From Ophthalmolycus amberensis (Eukaryota > Chordata > Actinopteri > Perciformes > Zoarcidae), in the NCBI GenBank assembly GCA_024529925.1, contig JAFEUB010001548.1:620001-684000 (forward strand): a stretch of DNA of 64,000 bases. The letters run 5' to 3'. Below are positions 30,274 through 42,863 of this stretch, one piece after another; the first letter of the stretch is position 1; each line of letters begins with the position of its first letter. The translations under genes were made by a program, and so were the position numbers. The notes beneath the pieces are model-generated. The model was not told the DNA's origin. It ran no database searches and was given only the letters and a program-made list of their open reading frames with translations.

Positions 30274-33200
30274 TGCATGTACAGTACCTATTATAAGACC
30301 AGAGGCTCTGTCGCACATGTATGGTGTGACTAAACAATTGGCTGCTCTGGATACAATCAGAGGCCAGGTGAGTGCAGAGCAAACGCCCCATAGTAGTAGT
30401 AGTGATAGAAATATTCATAGTAAAAGTAGCAGCAGTACTAATTACAACAGTAGTAGAAGCAGCACGTGGTAGTGTTAGTAGTAGTACAAGTTGATGTAGT
30501 ATGTGTGGTTGGGTTGAGGCCAATGAAAGACATCTTGATGCTTCCAGCGATCATTTAGACAACCCTGTTCTTCCAACTGTGTGGCAACAGTTTAAGTTTG
30601 TCCCTCTTCGGTTTCAACGTGACGATGCTCCTAAGCACCAACAAAGCTCCTTAAAGAAATGATTAAGAACCTGACTGAAACCCATTCCAACACCTTTGGG
30701 ATGAACTGGATCACGGACTGTGATCGGTGTTGGACCTCACTGATGCTGTGTCTGAATGGGGGCGAGTCCCTGCAGCCAGGTGTCAACATCTGGTGGATAA
30801 CCTGAAAGCAAAAGCTCAGCGTCCCACGTTAGAGTCCATCCGCACACCTTTGCTGCGTGTCACTTAGAGAGGTTCCCATACCATTTATACTTCCCCATTC
30901 TTATCTTCCCGATCCGATACCAGTGTGTTAAAAACACATTGACTTTTTACAGAGGGATTTTCCACTGTACGATAGCTACTGCTAGCGTTACATTCTCCGC
31001 TTGCACCTGCCTGATCAGAACTGCACATGTGCAACTCTCAACAGAGAGTCTTGATCATCGGTTTCTGTCGGAGCGATACGTTTTCTGGAGCTGATGATGG
31101 AAGCAGCTAGTGAGTGAGCCATCTTGCTTCTGTTTCATCTCTGTTGAGAGTTGCACATGCTCAGTACCAATAGGGCAGGACATACGGACCAGGTAGATAG
31201 TGGCATGTGCCGTTGTTGTTGTGTAGCATAAATGACTTGATAAACAAATCATAATGTGATTCCAGATCAGTGTATAGATCACATAGCCACCGATACCTGA
31301 TCCAGTAGTTTAGGCTGTATCAGACGTGCTTCTGAAGACTGAAGCTTTTATAGTAAATCCATTGTTTGTTTGTTTTTGCTTTATAGCCCGACATATTTCT
31401 CCTCCCAACACCATTCCCCATCATGCAGCAGTGGCACAGCTCCAGTCCTTTGGCCAATGGAGACGCCCAGTCATAGTCTGTGTCGCCAAACTGGTGGCAC
31501 TGACATTAATGTGAGACAAAGCCTGCTTACAAGAGGGCATGGAGGGCACCGGAGGGTGGCGTGGGAAGCAGTGCCTGCACCTGCTCCGGGTTCTGGTTGT
31601 AAACAACCCCGAGGACAATCGCCCCGGGGTCAACTAAGGGCTGCAGAGGAGGAAACAGCAGACTGGGGATGCTCAGTCGGCCTTAATGAAATAGCCCAGA
31701 GTAGCAGAGACGGGGCTCGATGATTACAGTCACTTACAGATGCTGGAAGGTGCCTTGTAGGTGCACGTGAACCGACATATTGTCATGCCATGTTATGGTT
31801 TCATTTAACTGAGAATGTCTCTTGAAATGAGAGAGACTACCTCATTCACACCTTCTGTTGGTGTCTGTGTGAAGAGGTCAACATTCACCATACGACTCAG
31901 GTGCACGGCCTTGCACACGACCGGGCTTTACACTGGTCTGACGTTGCTTGGCTTTGGTACAAAATGGTCAATAAGCATGTTGTATTCTAGGCTGTTCTCC
32001 TGTGTGTGCTGTGCAACAACTCAAATAAGCTGTGATTTTCTAAATCAGTGTAATAAAGGGTTCTATTCGCTGGTCCAACACTCTTATCTCAAGCCATTAA
32101 AACACAGCCTTTTGGCCAAGTGGCACTGAACTCTGTGTAGTTGTAAGACACAGTAAGTCCTGGACTGCAGTGATTCTGTGAAGGAGACTGGGAAACCTCG
32201 ACCAATAGCAGCTGACGGGGTTTTCCGGGAGAAAGGCTTAAAGTGACAGCCGTGATGACGGAGCGTCTCACGCAGCAGGTGGATACAGGTGTGTTCAGGC
32301 AGACAGTAAGAAACAGAAAGAGGTTTTTGATTTGGCAAATCTTTCATGGGCGCAACCCACATACTCAGCTCTGCTGCTCATCCCACAAATGCATGTTCCT
32401 TATGAATGTGGCTCCATTTAAAAGGGAAATAAACAGACTTTCCAACGGTATGAGATTTACTGCCAAGAAGCATTGTTACAACAGAGAAATAATCTACCAA
32501 ACACTTACTGTTTGTGTTATGTTTAGCTCATGAGCTATTCTTTTGTTACACTCCTCGTGCTCTGAAATAGTGCATTTGAAAGCATCATTGGTCTCTGTGC
32601 AGATCCCTTAATCCTCCAGGGCAGGATTTATAATCACAGAGATGTTTCAAACTGAGTTTGTCTCTTATCTGCAGTAGATGTCCTAGTTCTTGTCCGGCCT
32701 TTGTAAAGTCTCTCAGGCACCATCTCCCCGGGGACCTTGACCTTTCACAGAACCTTGTGTTCTGTTGTAGTCTACTTACAAACATGGAAGAGTAAATGAA
32801 TGTCATGCCTAACTTTAAACCCTCAACTACCCTTTGTGCACATACAGTGAACAACTATAAACTGTTGCAAAAACATGTTCTCTTCAATCCCCAAAAGCAG
32901 CTAAATATGAGAGACTTGCAGCTCTAACATTCCTGTCAAGGCTGAGATGAAGAAACAAACAGCATATCATCATGTCTTTCTTATGAGGCCGACATCCCCC
33001 AGAAATGACACCCATGTTCTCGCCGAAAAGTACAATTTACCTCCTATTTCAGCAATCGGTGTCAGTGCAGGAACCACATTTTACCTCTGCTCCATCCTCA
33101 TATTCCCAGAGCCTGCCCGGCAGTTTATTGTGGAGGTGGATGCCTCGGACACTGGTGTAGGAGCGGTCCTCTCTCAGCGGTCTGCTGAGGACCAAAAGGT

Positions 33201-36200
33201 TCACCCATGTGCCTTCTTCTCCCGGAAGCTGTCCCCCGCGGAGAGGAATTATGACATTGGGAACCGGGAGCTGTTGGCAGTCAAACTGGCATTGGAGGAG
33301 TGGAGACACTGGTTAGAGGGGGCGGAACAGCCGTTTGTGGTCTGGACAGACCACAAAAATCTAGAATACATCCGTTCGGCCAAGCGACTGAACTCTCGTC
33401 AAGCTAGGTGGGCTCTGTTTTTAACCGTTTTGAGTTTTCACTATCCTACAGACCAGGTTCAAAGAATGTCAAGCCAGATGCCTTGTCTCGTCAGTTCCAG
33501 CAAGAGAGCTCTCCTTCCCATCCTGAAGGTATCCTCCACCCTGAGTGCGTTATTGGTGTGGTAACCTGGGAGGTGGAGGACAAGGTAAAGCGCTCCCATG
33601 CCGAACACCCTGCACCCAGTGCTTGTCCTGATAACTGGTTGTTTGTTCCTGTCGATCTCCATACTCAGGTCCTCCAGTGGGGCCACTCTTCCCGCCTAGC
33701 TTGCCATCCTGGGATCAGACGCACACTAGCACTGCTCAGACAGCGTTTCTGGTGGTCTTCCATGGAGGAAGACACCAAGGGGTTCATTGGTGCTTGCCAG
33801 GTTTGTGCGCAGCATAAGAGCACTCGCCAACCTCCCTCTGGGCTTCTTCATCCTCTGCCAGTTCCTAGTCGTCCCTGGTCTCACATCGCTTTGGACTTTG
33901 TAACCGGCCTACCCCCTTCTGACGGTAACAGTTATTCTCACGGTCATTGATCGATTTTCCAAGTCTGCTCTGCTCATGCCATTATCCAAGTTACCTACTG
34001 CCAAAGAGACTGCTAAACTATTACTGCAAAATGTTTTCCGGCTGCGTGGTCTCCGACCGGAGACCACAATTCACCTCTCGCTTCTGGTCAGAGTTTTGCA
34101 GTCTGCTGGGAGCCACGGTCAGTCTGTCGTCAGGGTTCCATCCACAGTCTAATGGCCAGGCTGAGCAGATGAATCAAGAGATGGAGACAGCCTTACGCTG
34201 TCTCGCCTCCCGGAACCCCTCCTCCTGGTCTGAGCAGCTCTTGTGGGTCGAGTATGCCCACAACACCCTTCCCAGTTCAGCGACCGGGTTCTCACCATTC
34301 CAGTGTGCCCGTGGATATCAGCCGCCACTCTTCCCGGAGCAGGAACAAGAGGCCAGTGTCCCCTCAGTCCAGGCATTCATCCAGCGGTGCCGACGCACTT
34401 GGAGGCAGGCCCGCTCCACACTCTTGCGCTCGTCCGACCGCTACCAAAGGTCTGCCAACAGACGCCGTGTTCCTGCACCCCGTTATGCCCCGGGACAACG
34501 TGTCTGGCGGTCTACGCGGGACCTTCCCCTCAGAGTGGAATCCAAGAAATTGGCTCCTCGCTTCGTGGGCCCTTTCCCTGTTTCTCGAATCATCAATCCT
34601 GCTGCTGTCCGTCTTCGCCTGCCATCGTCCATGAAAATTCATCCCACCTTTCATGTCCAGGATTAAACCCGTCAAGGAGAGCCCCCTTCAGCCCCCCCCC
34701 CAGACCCCCTCCGCCCCTCCGGCTCATCGATGGGGCGGCACACACATCGGCACTGTACGTAATCTGCAGAACATTCAAATATCAACGGGCGTCACTCTGC
34801 AGTGTCTTCCTGAGTTCTTTCTTTAACTCGTTCTTCTCTAGAAAGGTCCCAGAAAAGTCTGCGTCAGACTTACCACGTGTTCTCAAACAGCAGGACTGTT
34901 CGTATGTGTTCTCATGATGAATCCCATCGTCCTCGTAAATTGAAAAAGAATTCCGTCTGTCGTATTTAGCAGCGTCAGTAGTGGATGTGAAACAACACAA
35001 AAACAGATGCATGGTACTACTCCTTCACCATGATGTTTTGTAAAATGACAATATAGTAATCATAAGATATTATTGTAGTTTAAATCTTGTAATATTATGC
35101 AACTGTACAATTGAAGAAAATGCAATAACCAATTATTCAGCACAAAGATGTCAGCCCTCTTGAGTGTGTGTAGGTTCTGGTCTTACCTGAGACCAGATCC
35201 CAGAATCTTTGTGAAAGTCAGGTTGAAGAAGAAATGTCATCTTAAGAACAGTTGGTGAACGTTGTCGGTTGGTGACAGCAGCACCCAGACCAGCTACTTC
35301 TCCACACAGGTCCTTTAGAAACATGGCTGGCTGTCTTACAAACGGGCTTCAACGTGTGGAGTGATATGGATGCAGATCAGGTCATGTACTGTAGCTGCAG
35401 AGAAAACACATGTGTATTTTTTAAGCATGCTTTTATTGTCAACTCACTCAGACACTCATTCAAAGTAACTCTGTTATACAAGACTAAATATTCATGGGTT
35501 TTTGACATTCCTTTATTAGCTTTGAGGAATGTATAGGATGAACATCTTCACCATTATATGAATCAACCGTTGGACTTTGTTCTTTCAGATAACACCACCC
35601 AGCAGCAGGTCGAGTCTCAATTATTTTTTTGTTTTCTCAATAACTGGAGCACAGCATCTTTGAGCATTGATGACCTCTGCAGCTTGTTCACAGCTGCTGT
35701 AACAAATCATCTGGAGAGAACACATTGGCAGCATCTCTCATTCCACTCGTCGCTGAGGTCACTACACACACACACTAACAATGAGTGCCTCTTTGTGCCT
35801 GTGAATGGATTGTTACAGCATGTGGAGTTCATCAGGGAGCCGTGTTGGCAGCTTGATTTGTATCTGTTTTCAGGGGATTCTCTCCCTAAAGCAGACTGAT
35901 GATTTTATTGTTGGGAAATAAAGCAAAATGTGAGGAAATCCTGTTTGTTTCCCAGAGTTCTGTAATCGTACTGTGGCTAGACAGGAACTTCCACACAAGT
36001 AATCCATGAATTCATTCAGTGTAACAGACATGTTATAAAGGTCGATATGTATCAGTGCTGTGAGGACTGGAAGGGTGTCGGGACACATAAACAGACTCAG
36101 GCAGGAATGTAGATATGTACCTGCAAAAGCAGCAAGTGCTTGATACCCTTTGTGTTCAGCTAATTAACATCCCTGTGCTAATGCCAGTGTTGTTTATGGT

Positions 36201-39200
36201 CTGAGCCACCGACCTCATGGTTCATATCTACACTGAAGGCTTCCAAAGCCTTTGTACCAGGTTAATCTTTACAGTGGCACAGCAAGACTGTTTATCATAT
36301 GCGCTGCTAATTAGATTAAAAATCCGGCAGACTCTTTGCACTGGAATGTGGACCCCAGCTTTGGTCCTGAGTAACCTTGACAGGAGATGATGTGGGTTTT
36401 AAAGGGACAGTCTGTCCTTTAATGGGCTTAAGACTGATTAGAGCAGCCTTCTTGTGCATTTATGGGAACATCATTTTAAAACTCAAAGAGTAGGGGGGGG
36501 GGGTCTGCAGGTCATAACAGCACTTATGGAACAGGATACCTGCGCCGCTTGCCTTTCTCACCATACCGTTGTCCCAAGGCTGCAGATACAGTGCTACTGA
36601 CACACTGAGCCTCATGCTAGAACCGCTCATACGGACAGATTCACTCTTCAGAGGCCGGAGTGATTCAGGGCAACTTTCACCAATTGTCTCATGTTTTGAA
36701 TATTCTATTAGGTTTGAACACGATTGACTTCACAATTAGGTTGACATGTTTGACGTAATATAATTCTAAATGTGTTCATAGAGCCTAAAGATATCACCAT
36801 GAACTTAACTTGGCTGTTGATGCTGCTGTTCTACAAAATGAATATGAGCTTGTTAAATGTTTTGACCTCTTGCCACAGCCATCACGTGGCTCACTAGTAT
36901 GAACCCACTGTTCCAAAAAAAGGAAGAGAAAGTTAAAATAAGAACACAATGTTGCCTGAGAGCCAATGACTTTAACTAACTAATGCAGCAGCCATTGTGG
37001 AACACATCTTGTGTTTTTAGCAAACTTGAGCACAATGGGGCTTCACTTCATCACTGTCAGGGAGAGTTAGCTGTTACAGGCTGCAGCACTGATCTAATAG
37101 AGCACCTTTCTTCCCATTGTGCAGACATAAGTTCACGTTTGAGCCGTGTTCTTTGTGACCTGAAACTTGACTGCACTTGAGAGGTCAAAGCCAAAGACTC
37201 CGAGCTGTAAGCATGCATTAGATACTCTGTGCTCTTAATTATTAGAGCTCTTAATTGTGTTGCCCGTTCTCATGGTGGTAGGTCAGCTTGGCATGAGATG
37301 CTGGACGGTCAGTTAGTCAAACCAGCACACAGTGATGTGACAGGAGGAGGAGACAACTGATGGCATGATGATTCAAACGTTTCACGATAAGATGCAGCAG
37401 AGCCCGCCAGGTAATGATTCAGTCCTTGACTAGACAAAACATGAAGTACCAAAGTAAAGCTGGCTGGAATTCCTCTGACTTCTCCAACTTAAAGCAGTTT
37501 CAGCGGATGTTGCTACGCAGCAGTTGAGTTTTGCTTGGGTTAACCAATGCAGCTCAGCAGGGCTGTAGGAAGAGCCTCTGCTGAAGAAGTTGAATCTGCT
37601 AATCCACTCTGTTTTCATGTGGCTGTAAGATTTGTCAACCTGCTGCCTTTTCGCTTGACATGGGTCAAGGTTGGCCTGGCTCTGCACACAGGAGTCCTGC
37701 CCCGTATCAGACCCCCTCCCAGTATGTCTGCAGTAATGGAAAGGAAAGCCCCCCCCCCATCACTCAGCCTGCATTCTTTCACAAATGAGCCCCCAACACC
37801 TCCACCTCTTCCACCCCCCTAACTTACCTTCAGCCTGCTGCTGTCCTGCTAAACAATGCTAAATCACGTAAAACACATATCACGACTCGTGGAATTCCCT
37901 TCAAAGTGGAATGCTATCTTTACACCTTGAGATCACATCTAACATTATGTAAAGACTTTGTGAAAAAGTCTGTAAAATGTCAGAAGATGGTGAGAAATGT
38001 TGATTCCATTTTCTTGTATTCATATTGTGACAGTACTACCTCCGACCTATGAACATGGGCAAATATGCTGTAAATCTGCACTTCATTTTTCTGTATGAAA
38101 GCTATCTCCACTGTATGCTAGCTTGCCATTGTTTCATGCAGGGTACGTGTGGAATGTCAGCCCAGGCTGCCATGCAGTGCATCCTGTTTATTAAGAAAGC
38201 CTGCCAGAGCTCTGTCGTCTTCTGGAGTTATGTTTGTCTCTGAGGCTTTCAGTTGAGTCACACCTGCTGACATTCAAAGTAGGGGAAGCTTGTGGCTATT
38301 TTTCAAGATCACTTTCCTTCCCTTTCTTTTGTTTCCCTGTAATAAAAGATGGATTCATATCCCATGGAAGTCCAACAGGGGTTAGACTAATGGAATAGAT
38401 GACATTTCATGGGTTTGGGTAAACACATCCATGTCATTGATATCAGAGTCTGATGTGTTACAGTCTCTCTCAGCCCTGAATAGTACAACAATAAAGAGAC
38501 TTTTCCACTTCATCCAAGAGTTCCTTATGTGCAAAAATGAAAAGAAGATTATAGTGAAACAACTCGAAAAAAGACTCAAAATAAATGTTCCTTTGGATTT
38601 GAAAATGGGACAATTCACATTCTGTCTTCCAGATCTTTGGGGAGACTGAGCCAGTCCGGATGACGTCAGAGGGCTCAGACTGCCGCTGTAAGTGCATCAT
38701 GCGCCCTCTGACCAAGGATGCTTGCCTGCGTCTGCGGACCGGGAGCGTACGCGTGGAGGACTTCTACACGGTGGAGACAGTCAGCTCTGGGTCCGACTGC
38801 AAGTGCTCGTGCACGGCCCCGCCGTCCTCCCTGAACCCCTGTGAGAATGAGTGGAAGATGGAGAAGCTGAAGAAACAGGCCCCCGAGCTACTGAAGGTGA
38901 GGAGATGAATATTTATGTGGTCATAGCATCTTTCAGAGCAGGGGTGTCACACTCATCTTCACCCCGGGCCACATCAGCATCAAAGGGCCGGTTGTACTGT
39001 AAGACTGTATAAATGTAACTACTCCTAACATATTGGTAAATAACTGTACTCTGCATTTGATTATTGTTTATTCAAGTGTAAAATATTGTACATGCAGTTA
39101 TATAAATGTAAACATATATGTAAGCAATTTAGTGTTAAGAAACCCACATTACTCTATCAAACATCAAACTTTTAAAGAAAATGACAAAGACAGATATCAT

Positions 39201-42200
39201 CAAACACAAGTTATTACATGAACTTAGTTTGAAGCTATTTGTGTCAACCCTCCCCGTTGTCTCCCGTGCATGGCAGCTACATCCACCAGCTCCTCACTGA
39301 CAGTCAGGTCTGCCTTCAGCCTCTTATAAACACTGATAGATGCTCTGTATCCGTGTTCTCTGTGCTTTCATCAACAGCTAATGAAGAAGACGAGTACCTG
39401 CTCGTCTCTTAGCTAGCTGTGTTGTCAGATTGCTGCTAGTTCCTGAACTCGGTCTGCGATGGTGTTTCTTGACAAACCGATATTTTTAAAAGTCTGTATC
39501 TGGTCGGAGCTCACCTGCTCACACACCTTTAGCTTGCACTGCTTCAATGCACCCTCTGAAAAACACCTGGAAGCTCAGGGCGATTTCTTCAGCCACAATA
39601 AGGCTTTCACAGCATTGTGGGCTGTGACTTTTGTAAATACATTCTGCTGTGATTGCAGTCTGCATGCTGTGTTTTTCTTGGAGGCTATATTTAGTATTCT
39701 TGTTTTGGTGCCGACGTGAATCTTTCATTGAACTGCCTTCCATCTGCATCAGTTTTTCTCTTCTTGGACATTTTGGGATTATTTGTTGATATTTTTCAAC
39801 TCAATCACTTGTTGGAAAACCGCTTTAGTTAAACATCAATATGGAAGAACTGCTGTCTAGCAGGATGCCGTCACACAATGGACATACGTCGTGCTCGATG
39901 TAGTTTATTGTTTACTGTACACTGTGAAGCAGCGTAGACTTTCATTTGCCTTTCAAGCTCTCGCGGACCACATCAAATGACGTGGCGGGCCGGATTCGGC
40001 GGTCTTGAGTTTTCAAAGGATACTGATGGATCAGTTGTTATTTCAACAAAAATGACACAATTCCATCCTTTATACATTTGCATAGTTTGTTACTTTCAAC
40101 ACATTTGACAAATAGGAGTCAAACAAGTTTCATTGTCAGTTGAAATCATTGCAACAGCACACAAAGTGCTGTCAATTAATTTGTACATTATAATACACTA
40201 TGAGTAATTAACCTCATAAGTCATTCTAAAATGCTTCATAATGTGTTATGATTATTGTGATGAAATCTTATGAATATTTATGAGTGCTATAACTATAAGT
40301 AAAAGGAATTATAACACAACTATAATATGAGTATAATAAATATAATAAAATAACTGTAATAAGTGTCGTTGTAATGCATTAAAGCACGAATGACAAACAT
40401 CTGTTGGTTCCAACGACTCAAGGTTTTCTTTGTCTTGTGACCGTAAAGTACATCTCGTGTATTTAGTTGGTCGGACAGTCATTTGAAGACATCAGAAATT
40501 GTGATTGTGTATTCTGACATTTCATTGATCAACAAATTATGAAAATTATGAAAATAATTCATAGCTGCAACCCCACAATGTTGCAATCATCAGATCGAGC
40601 CACATAGAAAACAATGAGTCCACTTCCATACCTCCATATCAGTTTTGAACTGAATATAATAATTCATGATAAGATTAGAGATAAATACATAGACTGTAAA
40701 GTAAAAATAAGCTATAAAACAGTAAAAAGAACTAATTGAACTGAGAACCTGTTTCACTCAGAGTGCTTGTAAAATAGAACTAAAAGAAAAGCAATCAATG
40801 AAAGGAAACATCCCTCCACTTCAGAAGCTCATTCTTCAACTCTGTGTGACCCGGCTGCAGTTGTATGTCATCGAACGTCAGCACACCTCTGCACATACGT
40901 GAAGCACACTTTCAAAGCACGCTATGTACCATATGGAACAGAAGGCACTTCCAGATGTCCAACTCCACTTTAAACTTCACGCTAAGCCGATACATATCTG
41001 AAGGAAAGGATTACATTGGAAAGGAAAGGTCTAAAATCATTCAGACGGACTCTGAATGAAGCCCAGACTGAGAGCAATCAGTGTGGACGTCAACAGTGGT
41101 GATCGGAGAAATGTTTCTGGAGGGCTCATAAAACTATTCCTGCAGTTGAACAGAGGCACATACAGCTGTCAGGTCTGTGTTCAGGAGATGATGAGTAATG
41201 CTCGTTCTTCTCCTTTTATGGCATGAATGACCAGCTTCAATCTATGGTGGACCTCCTGGAGGGAACACTGTACAGCATGGATCTAATGAAGGTCCACTCC
41301 TACATCAACAAAGTCATGTCTCAAATGAACTCTCTGGAAGAGGTAGGCCAACACCCAAACTCGTGCATCTCCTCATATCACTATAATTCTGATTCGACCT
41401 TTTCATACCCGATACCCGTGCTTTATGCTTTATGTTCTGATCAGATAACGTTTGATTCATAAGCGGTATGCTTCAGTGTGTTGAAGTGACTGGGATCATT
41501 CTTTTATAGTCATCAGGCTTGACTTAAACATTGCTTTATTAACTTTGCAAAACAAAGTATGAGGTAAATACATAGATATACATGTATCAAATTGTTATTT
41601 ATCATTAAAATAATAGAAGCAACTTGGCATGAAATCTTCAAAGTCAAGCAATCGATTGGTCAGAACAGGAATTAAAATCCCAGTATACAATATTATATTA
41701 TTATTATAGTATATAAACATAGAACTGAATGAAATAGTTCAGCCCAATTGTCACTGATACCCGACAAAGACATTTGAGTATCAGTGCATCCTTATAATCA
41801 AAGGGTTGCTCTGAGACACGTGATTGAACTACGAGCGTATTTAATGGGTCATGATTTATGTAAATAATGACGTTATCTTGCAGACAATCAAGACGAACCT
41901 TACGCGAGAGAATGACTTTGTTCGAGACAGCATGACGAGCCTCACCAACCAGTTCAAGAGATATGAGAACTACTCCAACGTTATGATGAGCATCAAGAAG
42001 GAGATCTCCAGCCTCAGCCAGCAGCTGCTGCAGAAAGACTCTTCTGAGAGAAAAGCACAGGTTCCAAGAAGCACTTTCTGCACTGTTGCATACGTATGGA
42101 AGCATAAGAGCAACTATGACATTGTAGTACTTCTCGTAGTATCACTACGAGTTGTACCATTAGCATTAGTAGTTGTAAGATTCGCAGTACATTACAAGCA

Positions 42201-42418
42201 GTGCTATAGTAATCAAGTATCTCAGACATGTCTCTGTGTAGAGGGTGTCAACTATTACAGTCACAGTTACAGTCTTAGCTTTTTTGTAAACATATTTTGC
42301 CGGTAATATCTTTTTTTTTAAAGTTGTAATCACAACTTTAGCAATTAAAGGAACATTTAGACACATTTAACATGTTCTCACTCCAAACTCGTCAAATACC
42401 AACGCTGTATACCAACAG

Positions 42419-42454
<36 letters not shown>

Positions 42455-42823
42455 TATATATATATACTATATATATATATATATATACAGTATATATATA
42501 TATACTGTATATATATATATAGTATATATATATACAGTATATATATATACTGTATATATATATACAGTATATATATATACACTATATATATACTGTATAT
42601 ATATATATATACAGTATATATATATATATACTGTATATATATATATATATATATACACTGTATATATATATACTATATATATATATACAGTATATATATA
42701 TATAGTATATATATATATATACAGTATATATATATATACTGTATATATATATATAGTATATATATATACAGTATATATATATATATACTGTATATATATA
42801 TATATACAGTATATATATATACA

Positions 42824-42863
<40 letters not shown>

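Larger units (their letters stand above)
33080..34730 (+). mobile_element. Ty3/gypsy LTR-retrotransposon pol fragment, broken
   Basis: Only the end of RT, RNase H and integrase remain. There is no gag, protease, main RT domain or LTR. RNase H: EVDASDTGVGAVLSQ, then TDHKNLEYI. Integrase: HPGIRRTLALLRQRFWW with CQVCAQH (zinc-binding HHCC), then a core with ALDFVTGLPP, VVSDRRPQF and NGQAEQMNQ giving the D-D-E acids. Frameshifts lie near 33087, 33412 and 33930. About six residues seem lost between the FRL and VVSDR stretches near 34045. The C-terminus stops soon after IHPTFHVQD with no chromodomain visible. It is an inactive insertion in olfml2a intron 1. Confidence 0.88.

Noticed and set aside
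34243..34917. 224-codon plus-strand frame
   Set aside because: It overlaps the Ty3/gypsy integrase in another frame, and the integrase frame carries the recognised motifs.
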